A stretch of DNA of 5,447 nt from NCBI GenBank assembly GCA_016763215.1, contig JAESUF010000383.1, positions 1 through 5,447 of the forward strand. The letters are read 5' to 3'. The position numbers were made by a program, and so were the translations under genes. Of the stretch, positions 1 to 5,447 are shown piece after piece. The DNA comes from Flavobacteriaceae bacterium. GTDB lineage: Bacteria; Bacteroidota; Bacteroidia; Flavobacteriales; Flavobacteriaceae. Each line of letters starts with the position of its first letter. Within the stretch, counting starts at the first letter, position 1. Under the pieces are notes generated by a model that saw only the letters and a list, made by a program, of their open reading frames with translations, was not told the origin of the DNA and made no database searches.

Positions 1-921
1 GCAATTGCTCCTGTTATTTTAGGAAGGCTTCCTACGGCTACAACAAACAGTTCTTGGCGTGATGTAAAAGTGTACAATAATTTTGCTTTTATTGTAAGTG
101 AGGCTAGTGGACACGGAATGCAAGTCTTTGATTTAACTCGATTGCGAAATGTTGCCAATGCTCCAGAAGTATTTACCGCTGATGCGCATTATACTGGGTT
201 TGGAAGTGCACACAACATGGTTATTAATGAAGTAAACGGATATGCATATGCTGTAGGTACAAGTACCTTTAATGGAGGTCCTCATTTTGTGGATATCACC
301 AACCCTTTAAATCCAGTTGCTGCCGGAGGTTATGCTAATGATGCCTATTCTCACGATGCCCAAGTTGTTACTTACAATGGCCCAGATACAAACTATACAG
401 GAAGAGAAATTTTAATTGGAAGTAATGAAAATGAAGTTGTTATTGTAGACGTGACCGACAAGGCAAACCCTACCAGAATCTCTACCATTAACTATACAAA
501 CATCGGGTATACCCACCAGAGATGGTTTACCGAAGACATGCGTTATTTTATTCTCGGTGATGAATTGGACGAACGGAACTTTGGAATTAACACAAGGAGC
601 ATGGTCTTTAATTTTTCTGACCTAGACAACCCCGTTTTTCACATGGATTATATTGGCCCCACTACTGCTATTGACCATAACGGATATGTAAAAGACAATT
701 TGTTTTTTCTAGCAAATTATTCTGCTGGAGTTCGAATGGTTGATATTACCGATATTGGCTTAGGTACAATGACTGAAATCGGTTTTTTTGATACAAACCC
801 AGCAAATGACAATGCTTCATTTAATGGTGTTTGGAATGTATATCCTTTTTTCTCCAGTGGAAATATTATTGTAAGTGATATTAACAGAGGACTCTTTATC
901 ATAAGAAAAAGCGGAACTTAA
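1..921 (+). CDS. Choice-of-anchor B family protein, C-terminal part (5' end outside window)
   Basis: The frame is open from base 1, so the gene starts upstream; 306 residues are visible. The GTG at 70 is internal, because family-like sequence (LPTATTNSSWRDVKVY) runs straight through it. The protein is a series of beta-propeller-like repeats with recurring 'V-D-I/V-T' strands (FVDITNP, VIVDVTDKANP, RMVDITDI). It has the family hallmark block THQRWFTED...GDELDE (visible residues 171-191) and a late DHNGYVKDN...ANYSAGVRM block. These match what I know of the choice-of-anchor B domain, whose members are exported and surface-attached by varying anchors. No C-terminal sorting domain follows the last strand (LFIIRKSGT), so any anchor is probably an N-terminal lipoprotein signal lying outside the window. 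The biochemical role is unknown. The stop is 2 nt before the next ATG, which implies co-transcription with the lipoprotein genes downstream. Confidence 0.88.
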   Translation, partial: AIAPVILGRLPTATTNSSWRDVKVYNNFAFIVSEASGHGMQVFDLTRLRNVANAPEVFTADAHYTGFGSAHNMVINEVNGYAYAVGTSTFNGGPHFVDITNPLNPVAAGGYANDAYSHDAQVVTYNGPDTNYTGREILIGSNENEVVIVDVTDKANPTRISTINYTNIGYTHQRWFTEDMRYFILGDELDERNFGINTRSMVFNFSDLDNPVFHMDYIGPTTAIDHNGYVKDNLFFLANYSAGVRMVDITDIGLGTMTEIGFFDTNPANDNASFNGVWNVYPFFSSGNIIVSDINRGLFIIRKSGT

Positions 922-923
922 AA

Positions 924-2288
924 ATGAAACGAGCTTTGGTAAATTTTAACCCTATAAAAAAATGGGTGCCTTTTTTCGTTCTTTTCATTGTTTTTGCTTG
1001 CTCAAAAGATGAGGGTCTGGATACAACAACAGATCCCTTGACTACTTCTGGAAACCTAGAGGCTGTTCAAACATTTGGCGGATCAAAAAATGATGTCGCT
1101 CTTTCTGTTGTGGCAACTTTAGACGGAGGGTTTGCTGTCTTAGGGTACACACAAAGTACTGATGGCGATGTAAGCGGGAAATTGGATGATTCTTTTGATT
1201 TTTGGCTCTTAAAGTTTGATTCGAACGCAACTTTAGAATGGAACAAAACCTATGGAGGCTCTGGAGATGATCGTGGAAATGACCTTATCCAAACTCAAGA
1301 TGGAGGGTTTGCTATTTTAGGATATAGAGATCGTGCTAATGGAGATGTCTCTCAAAACAATGGAAGTAGAGATATTTGGTTAGCAAAGCTAAATGCCTCA
1401 GGAGTTATTATTTGGGAAAAATCTTTTGGTTTTTCGGGTCTTGATCAAGGTACAAGCTTAATTGAAACATCCGATAACCATCTTCTCATTTCTGGCGTTT
1501 TAGATGTAACCGCTTCTGGCGGATTAGGAAATACTGGTAGAAATTTGAACAGGCATGCTGGTGGCGATTATTGGGCGCTTAAAGTATCCGCTACCGGAAA
1601 TGTGGTCTGGTCTCGTTATTATGGAGGTTCATTCACAGACACTCCTGCAGGAGCTATAGAAACTAGTGCTAACGGATTTATCTTTGCGGGAGCATCAGAT
1701 AGTAATGATGTCGATATTTCCAACAACAAGGGAGCCTATGACTTTTGGGTCGTAAAATCGAATGCTGGCGGAAATCTTGTTTGGCAAAAATCTTTTGGAG
1801 GTTCTGAGATAGACGAAGCAAGAGGTATTATTTCTTCGGGAGACGGCAACTATATTGTTGTAGGAGACACCAGGAGTAATGAACAAGACATCACTTTAAA
1901 CAATGGTGCTGCAGACCTATGGGTTATTAAAATTTCGGAAGCTGGAAATTTACTTTGGAACCGTTCTTTTGGCGGTTCTAGTTTTGATGTTGCTAGGTCT
2001 ATTAACGCAACCAATGATGGTGGGTTTGTAATTGCTGGAAGCTCTAGAAGTTCCGATGGCAATGTTGGGAATAATCAAGGTCAGAATGACGCTTGGATTG
2101 TTAAAATAAACAACAATGGTCAATTGGTTTGGGAAACTACCGCGGGTGGTTCCAATATCGACTTTGCTTACGATGCTGTTCAACTACAAAACGGAACTAT
2201 TATTGCTGTTGGTGAAACAAATAGCAATAATGGGGATATTCAAGAAAATAAAGGGTTTACCGACCTGTTAATTGTAAAATTAAATTAA
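924..2288 (+). CDS. Lipoprotein with seven beta-propeller-type repeats
   Basis: This 454-residue exported protein has no function I can name. Residues 1-25 form a signal peptide (basic start, hydrophobic VPFFVLFIVFA), followed by a lipobox Cys at C26. The sequence after it, SKDEG, resembles the acidic/Lys lipoprotein export signals that send Bacteroidota lipoproteins to the cell surface. From about residue 46 to the end there are seven repeats of ~51-65 residues. Each has the pattern 'FGGS..D.a..i..t.DGGF.i.G...S.dGDv..n.G..D.W.vKl...G.l.W'. Repeat starts are near residues 46, 107, 165, 230, 288, 346 and 404. Seven such units suggest a closed seven-bladed propeller, perhaps a protein- or ligand-binding scaffold. 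There is no C-terminal type IX sorting domain. It sits 2 nt after the upstream gene and 2 nt before the MbnP-like gene, so a shared role at the envelope is likely. Expression probably depends on a promoter upstream of the window. Confidence 0.85.
   Translation: MKRALVNFNPIKKWVPFFVLFIVFACSKDEGLDTTTDPLTTSGNLEAVQTFGGSKNDVALSVVATLDGGFAVLGYTQSTDGDVSGKLDDSFDFWLLKFDSNATLEWNKTYGGSGDDRGNDLIQTQDGGFAILGYRDRANGDVSQNNGSRDIWLAKLNASGVIIWEKSFGFSGLDQGTSLIETSDNHLLISGVLDVTASGGLGNTGRNLNRHAGGDYWALKVSATGNVVWSRYYGGSFTDTPAGAIETSANGFIFAGASDSNDVDISNNKGAYDFWVVKSNAGGNLVWQKSFGGSEIDEARGIISSGDGNYIVVGDTRSNEQDITLNNGAADLWVIKISEAGNLLWNRSFGGSSFDVARSINATNDGGFVIAGSSRSSDGNVGNNQGQNDAWIVKINNNGQLVWETTAGGSNIDFAYDAVQLQNGTIIAVGETNSNNGDIQENKGFTDLLIVKLN
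1059..2285 (+). repeat. Seven tandem protein repeats (about 58 codons each)
   Basis: These are seven diverged coding repeats inside the lipoprotein, with units starting near 1059, 1242, 1416, 1611, 1785, 1959 and 2133. Units 2, 4, 5 and 6 are exactly 58 codons. Unit 1 is 61, and unit 3 is 65 with extra residues around GGLGNTGRNLNRHAGGDYW. Unit 7 is 51 and ends at LIVKLN without the closing 'G.l.W' strand. The repetition is clear in protein and weak in DNA, so it is an old duplication series and not a recent DNA repeat. Confidence 0.85.
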
Positions 2289-2290
2289 AT

Positions 2291-3061
2291 ATGAAACTTA
2301 AACTCTTACTAATTTTATGCGCTGTGTTTCTAATAAACAGCTGCATTAGTACAAATGACACTGATGTAAATACAGTAGGTATTACCGTAAATTTTACCCA
2401 CTCTTGGGGTGATACACCTGTAACTAATGCCGATTTTAATAGTATTAATTTCACCAACGCTAACGGCGAACTACTAAGTATTGAACGGTTGCGTTATTTG
2501 ATTTCTGAAATTGTATTAACTCATGAAAATGGTGCCGTATCTGTTCTTAATGGATATAATTTAGTCGATGTTACCAACAATACGAACCTTTCTTTTACAA
2601 CATCTCCAATCATTACTCCTGGGAATTATACAAATGTTTCTTTTCGGTTTGGTTTCAGAGATTCAAATAATATAAATGGTGCTTATCTAGACTTAAATAC
2701 GGTTAACTTTAACGTTCCTGGAATGTTAGGTGGCGGTTATCATTACATGCAATTGGATGGAAAATACTTAGATAATACTACTGAAGCTCCTTTTAATTAT
2801 CATGTCATTAGAGCTGTAAACACAACAGATCCTAATAATTTACTATTTCAAGATACTTCTTTCATTGTAAATTTAGGAGCCATCACTATCGGAGATAGTA
2901 CTGGTCTTACTATTGAAATGGACATTGCAGAGTGGTTCCAAAATCCGAACACTTGGGATCTGAATCTATTAAACACCGTTTTGATGCCTAACTTTAATGC
3001 GCAATTGATGATGAATGCTAATGGCGCTAGTGTTTTTAGTTTGGTGAATGTAACTCAGTAA
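2291..3061 (+). CDS. MbnP-like family lipoprotein
   Basis: This 256-residue protein has a signal peptide (KLKLLLILCAVFLINS) and a lipobox Cys at C18, so it is likely an outer-membrane lipoprotein. The mature part reads as the MbnP-like beta-sandwich domain: a leading strand ITVNFTHSWGDTPVTNADFN, then NANGELLSIERLRYLISEI (residues ~57-74), SFRFGFRDS, GGGYHYMQLDGKY (147-159) and a C-terminal DIAEWFQNP. Known relatives (MbnP, CorA, MopE of methanotrophs) bind copper, in some through a kynurenine made from Trp; whether this one does is inference. Possible metal or modification residues are H37, H78, H151, H171, W39, W215 and W222. The gene stops 1 nt before the di-haem peroxidase ATG, the same partnership as MbnP/MbnH. 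The Trp-rich 'WxW' stretch I would expect just before the GY motif is absent here (MLGGGYHY), so chemistry by analogy is uncertain. Family assignment is firm; function is not. Confidence 0.85.
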   Translation: MKLKLLLILCAVFLINSCISTNDTDVNTVGITVNFTHSWGDTPVTNADFNSINFTNANGELLSIERLRYLISEIVLTHENGAVSVLNGYNLVDVTNNTNLSFTTSPIITPGNYTNVSFRFGFRDSNNINGAYLDLNTVNFNVPGMLGGGYHYMQLDGKYLDNTTEAPFNYHVIRAVNTTDPNNLLFQDTSFIVNLGAITIGDSTGLTIEMDIAEWFQNPNTWDLNLLNTVLMPNFNAQLMMNANGASVFSLVNVTQ

Positions 3062-3062
3062 T

Positions 3063-4129
3063 ATGGGAAAGAATAGCCTTCTTCTTTTTCTTTTGATTTT
3101 AGCTTCTTGCTCAAAATCTGGGGATGGAATGGACGAAAGTGTTTATATCCCTATTCCATACACACTTGAAATTCCGCAATTATTTCAAGATCTATTAATT
3201 GCACCTTTAAACCCTTCTAGCAATCCACTAACAGAAGAAGGAGTTGCCTTGGGAAAAAAGTTGTTTTTTGATAAAAAATTATCTGGAGACAATACTCAAT
3301 CTTGTGCTTCCTGCCACTCTCCACAAAATTCTTTTACAGACGAGACTCGCTTTAGTGACGGGATTGACGGACTGTTTGGCACAAGAAACTCAATGCCCTT
3401 GTTTAATTTAGCATGGAACTTTGGAGAACGGTTTGCTTGGACGGAAAGGAGTTAAGCTTGGAAAGACAAGCCTTAGAACCAGTTAGAAACCCCATTGAAA
3501 TGCATAGCAACTGGGCAGATGTTGCCAATAAATTAGAACAAGACACTACATATCCAACACTTTTTTTGCACGCTTTTGGTACTTCTACAATCGATTCTAC
3601 TTTGATTACTAAGGCCATTGCTCAATTTGAAAGAATCCTAATTTCTGGTAATTCAAAATTTGACCAACACCTCTTAGGAAGCGCACAACTAACTCCACAA
3701 GAACTCAATGGGTTCAATGTATTTATGGATGAAGCTAAAGGCGATTGTTTTCATTGCCATGGAAGCGATAACAATCCTTTGTGGACAGATAACGACTTTC
3801 ATAACAATGCCTTAGACGCTACATTTACAGACCTCGGACTAGGAGCAGTAACAGGAGACCCAAATGACAATGGGAAATTCCGCTCCCCTTCTTTACGAAA
3901 TTTAGCGTTTACAGCTCCCTATATGCACGATGGTCGATTTGCTACTTTAGAAGAGGTAATCAATCATTATTCTGACGGACTGCAACAATCTTCAACAGTA
4001 GACCCCTTAATGAAGAAAGTAAATCAGGGAGGGGTACAATTATCAACCCAAGACAAAGCCGATTTAAAAGCTTTTTTGTTATCTCTTACAGATGCTAACT
4101 TTGTAAACAACCCTAACTTTCAGAATTAA
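3063..4129 (+). pseudogene. Di-haem cytochrome c peroxidase (CCP/MauG family) lipoprotein, frameshifted
   Basis: The protein is read in two frames: 3063-3455 (130 residues, ending TERS) and from about 3440 to 4129. One extra G at 3438-3440 (TGG to TGGG) would give a continuous 355-residue protein reading NFGERFAWDGKELSLERQ, a normal family length. It would have a signal peptide with lipobox LASC (C16). The first haem site is CASCH (residues 81-85, bases 3303-3317). The inter-haem Trp is W126 in the 'FAWDGK' motif, and the second haem site is CFHCH (229-233, bases 3746-3760). The APYMHDGRFATLEEV block (M288, probable axial-ligand region) is intact. Family members reduce H2O2 or, like MauG, oxidise tryptophan in a partner protein in the periplasm. 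The neighbour 1 nt upstream is MbnP-like, the expected partner. Both halves are well conserved with no other damage, so the lesion is either a sequencing error or very recent. As written, the first fragment alone has one haem and no active protein would be made. Confidence 0.88.
3438..3441 (+). other. Single-base frameshift point in the peroxidase gene
   Basis: The upstream frame reads TTT GCT TGG ACG GAA AGG AGT TAA (stop at 3453-3455). The conserved continuation DGKELSLERQ is in the -1 frame from GAC at 3440. A missing G after TGG at 3438-3440 explains both. There is no X-XXY-YYZ slippery heptamer here, so programmed frameshifting is not supported. Confidence 0.85.
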
Positions 4130-4136
4130 TCAATTT

Positions 4137-4160
4137 TATTGATTGTCAAATCAATCAATA
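4137..4160 (+). terminator. AT-rich hairpin after the peroxidase gene (possible terminator)
   Basis: This is a perfect 9-bp inverted repeat, TATTGATTG and CAATCAATA, around a 6-nt loop, starting 8 nt after the peroxidase stop. No U-run follows (next bases TAATGTAAG), so it is not a textbook intrinsic terminator. A shorter competing stem, AATCAA (4128-4133) with TTGATT (4139-4144), shares part of the same bases. Its place between two unrelated operons makes transcript end or 3' protection the likeliest role. Confidence 0.4.
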
Positions 4161-4163
4161 TAA

Positions 4164-4174
4164 TGTAAGTTACA
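4164..4174. promoter_or_regulatory. 11-bp palindrome TGTAAgTTACA, candidate operator
   Basis: Perfect 5-bp arms flank one central base at 4169. The centre lies about 42 nt before the start site expected from the -7 element at 4198-4205, where a class II activator or an overlapping repressor could bind. No regulator can be named from the sequence, and a chance match is possible in AT-rich DNA. Confidence 0.3.
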
Positions 4175-4197
4175 GTAGTAATTTTAGACTTATATCG

Positions 4198-4205
4198 TAT
4201 CTTTG
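4198..4205 (+). promoter_or_regulatory. Bacteroidota-type -7 promoter element for the suf operon
   Basis: TATCTTTG matches the Bacteroidota consensus TAnnTTTG exactly and ends 33 nt before the sufA ATG, predicting transcription from about 4211. No clear TTG/TTTG -33 element lies 17-23 nt upstream, so the promoter may be weak alone or helped by an activator. Confidence 0.6.
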
Positions 4206-4238
4206 CAACCACAATTTAGATTTAATCTATTTAAAATT

Positions 4239-4568
4239 ATGATTAAAGTTTCAGATACAGCTAAGAAGAAAGTCGTTGAGTTAATGACCGATGACGGATT
4301 TGATGCTACGACAGATTATGTAAGAGTTGGTGTGAAAAGCGGCGGATGTTCGGGGCTTTCATACGACTTAACTTTTGACAATATTCAACAAGAAAACGAC
4401 AAGATGTTTGTAGACAATAATGTGAAAATTATTGTAGACAAAAAGAGTTTTTTATACTTGGTTGGTACCACATTAGAATATTCTGGAGGCTTAAACGGAA
4501 AAGGGTTTGTCTTTAACAACCCGAATGCCAATAGGACTTGCGGGTGTGGCGAAAGCTTTTCCTTATAA
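4239..4568 (+). CDS. sufA: Iron-sulfur cluster assembly A-type carrier (SufA/IscA/HesB family)
   Basis: This 109-residue cytoplasmic protein is the usual size for A-type carriers, which accept Fe-S clusters from the SufBCD scaffold and pass them to target enzymes. The three conserved cluster-binding cysteines are present: C37 in SGGCSGLSYDL, and C101 and C103 in TCGCGESF near the C-terminus. The domain starts at once with KVSDTAKKKVVELM, which fits the ATG at 4239. A TTG in the same frame at 4203 lies inside the -7 promoter element and would add residues with no family match, so it is rejected. The start has only an A-rich lead (TTAAAATT), normal for this phylum. sufB follows after 33 nt, so the two are probably co-transcribed, which is why I name it sufA instead of iscA or erpA. 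The three subfamilies are hard to separate by sequence alone. Confidence 0.92.
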   Translation: MIKVSDTAKKKVVELMTDDGFDATTDYVRVGVKSGGCSGLSYDLTFDNIQQENDKMFVDNNVKIIVDKKSFLYLVGTTLEYSGGLNGKGFVFNNPNANRTCGCGESFSL

Positions 4569-4601
4569 TTGGTAATTATTCACCGATAATCGACTATTGA
4601 A

Positions 4602-5447
4602 ATGAGTAAGTATACAGAAGATGATTTAAGAGAAGAACTAAAAACCAAAGAATATGAGTATGGTTTTTATACAGATATTGAAAGTGAAACATTTGCAAAA
4701 GGACTAAATGAAGATGTCGTTCGTGCTATTTCTAAAAAGAAAAACGAGCCTGAATGGATGACTGAATGGCGGTTAGAAGCTTACAGAGCGTGGTTAGAAA
4801 TGAAAGAGCCTGAATGGGCAAATGTTACTTATAACAAACCTAAGTTTCAAGAAATTGCTTATTATTCAGCACCAAAAAAGAAACCGAAATTAAATAATAT
4901 TGATGAAGTTGATCCAGATTTATTGGCAACTTTTGAGAAGTTAGGAATCTCTTTAGAAGAACAAAAACGATTGGCAAATGTTGCGGTTGATATTGTGATA
5001 GATTCCGTTTCTGTTGCTACAACTTTTAAGGATACATTGGCTAAAAAAGGCATCATCTTTATGCCAATTTCAGAAGCAATTCAAGAGCATCCAGAATTGG
5101 TTAAAAAATACTTAGGATCTGTTGTTCCTCAAAAAGACAACTTTTATGCAGCTTTAAATTCTGCTGTTTTCTCAGACGGTTCTTTCTGTTATATTCCAAA
5201 AGGAGTTCGTTGTCCAATGGAGTTATCAACTTACTTTCGAATCAATGAAAGCGGAACAGGTCAGTTTGAAAGAACTTTAGTCATCGCCGACAAAGGAAGC
5301 TATGTGAGCTATTTAGAAGGCTGTACAGCTCCACAAAGAGACGAAAACCAATTACATGCCGCTGTGGTTGAATTAATTGCCATGGACGATGCTGAGATTA
5401 AATATTCAACAGTACAAAACTGGTACCCTGGAAACAAGGAAGGAAAA
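4602..5447 (+). CDS. sufB: SufB, Fe-S cluster assembly scaffold subunit (3' end outside window)
   Basis: The frame is open from ATG 4602 to the last base: 282 residues, about 60% of a usual SufB of ~480. SufB forms the SufBC2D complex with the ATPase SufC and with SufD, and assembles Fe-S clusters in the cytoplasm with sulfur delivered by SufS/SufE. The N-terminal part contains the SufB-type stretch [19 protein letters not shown] (about residues 47-65). It is followed by [18 protein letters not shown], then [19 protein letters not shown] with C196 and C204. The core motif [20 protein letters not shown] carries C241, equivalent to the conserved Cys of the E. coli EGCSAP motif. The C-terminal Cys, Glu and His residues important for cluster building lie beyond the window. 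It sits 33 nt after sufA with no promoter seen between them; sufC and sufD would be expected next. It is absent from simple start-to-stop scans only because its stop is not in the window. Confidence 0.96.
   Translation, partial: MSKYTEDDLREELKTKEYEYGFYTDIESETFAKGLNEDVVRAISKKKNEPEWMTEWRLEAYRAWLEMKEPEWANVTYNKPKFQEIAYYSAPKKKPKLNNIDEVDPDLLATFEKLGISLEEQKRLANVAVDIVIDSVSVATTFKDTLAKKGIIFMPISEAIQEHPELVKKYLGSVVPQKDNFYAALNSAVFSDGSFCYIPKGVRCPMELSTYFRINESGTGQFERTLVIADKGSYVSYLEGCTAPQRDENQLHAAVVELIAMDDAEIKYSTVQNWYPGNKEGK

Noticed and set aside
70..72. GTG at 70 as the start of the first gene
   Set aside because: Family-like coding sequence continues upstream in frame to base 1 with no stop; the gene is cut by the window edge.
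1679..1686. TATCTTTG as an internal promoter in the propeller gene
   Set aside because: It encodes part of the conserved strand 'GFIFAG' of repeat 4 and has no gene start shortly downstream; chance matches are expected in AT-rich coding DNA.
3436..3455. Programmed -1 ribosomal frameshift in the peroxidase gene
   Set aside because: No slippery heptamer or obvious downstream stem is present, and the family is not known to use frameshifting; a lost G is simpler.
3413..4129. A separate 238-residue gene starting at ATG 3413
   Set aside because: Its first residues (MELWRTVCL) are out of frame with conserved sequence that belongs to the upstream frame; it is the second half of the frameshifted peroxidase, not an independent gene.
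4203..4238. TTG start giving a longer SufA
   Set aside because: The TTG is part of the -7 promoter element TATCTTTG, so it would lie upstream of the predicted transcript start, and the added residues do not match the family.
717..5056. Several 60-77-codon open frames on the minus strand
   Set aside because: All lie opposite well-recognised + strand genes, show no family-like motifs, and read as low-complexity complements of the coding strand.
1..5447. tRNA, rRNA, CRISPR array, insertion sequence or attachment site
   Set aside because: No cloverleaf, spaced DNA direct repeats, transposase motifs or terminal inverted repeats were seen; nearly all of the window is coding.

Overview
The window looks like a piece of a Bacteroidota chromosome, most likely from the family Flavobacteriaceae. 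It is AT-rich and has TAnnTTTG-type promoter signals, almost no Shine-Dalgarno sequences, lipoproteins with a Cys-Ser-Lys-Asp-Glu start after the lipobox, and a suf operon with the order sufA-sufB. All recognised genes lie on the + strand. This assignment rests on reading the translations and signals by eye; no database search was run.

Region 1 (1-4129) is a tightly packed run of four genes separated by only 1-2 nt, so it is almost certainly one transcription unit that begins before the window. It holds, in order: the C-terminal 306 residues of a choice-of-anchor B family protein; a lipoprotein made of seven ~58-residue repeats, probably a seven-bladed beta-propeller; an MbnP-like lipoprotein; and a di-heme cytochrome c peroxidase (CCP/MauG family) lipoprotein. 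The peroxidase frame is broken by a single missing base near 3440. Adding one G restores an uninterrupted 355-residue protein with both CXXCH haem sites. The last three genes carry lipoprotein signal peptides, so the set appears to be an envelope or cell-surface module. The MbnP + di-haem peroxidase pair recalls MbnP/MbnH and CorA/CorB of methanotrophs, in which a MauG-like enzyme is linked to a copper-binding partner protein carrying a tryptophan-derived kynurenine.

Region 2 (4130-4238) is the only sizeable intergenic gap (109 nt). It contains a perfect 9-bp inverted repeat just after the peroxidase stop, an 11-bp palindrome, and a perfect Bacteroidota -7 element (TATCTTTG) 33 nt before the next ATG.

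Region 3 (4239-5447) is the start of a suf iron-sulfur cluster assembly operon: an A-type carrier (SufA/IscA family, complete) followed after 33 nt by sufB, of which the first 282 residues are present before the window ends. It is a housekeeping operon and has no evident functional link to region 1.
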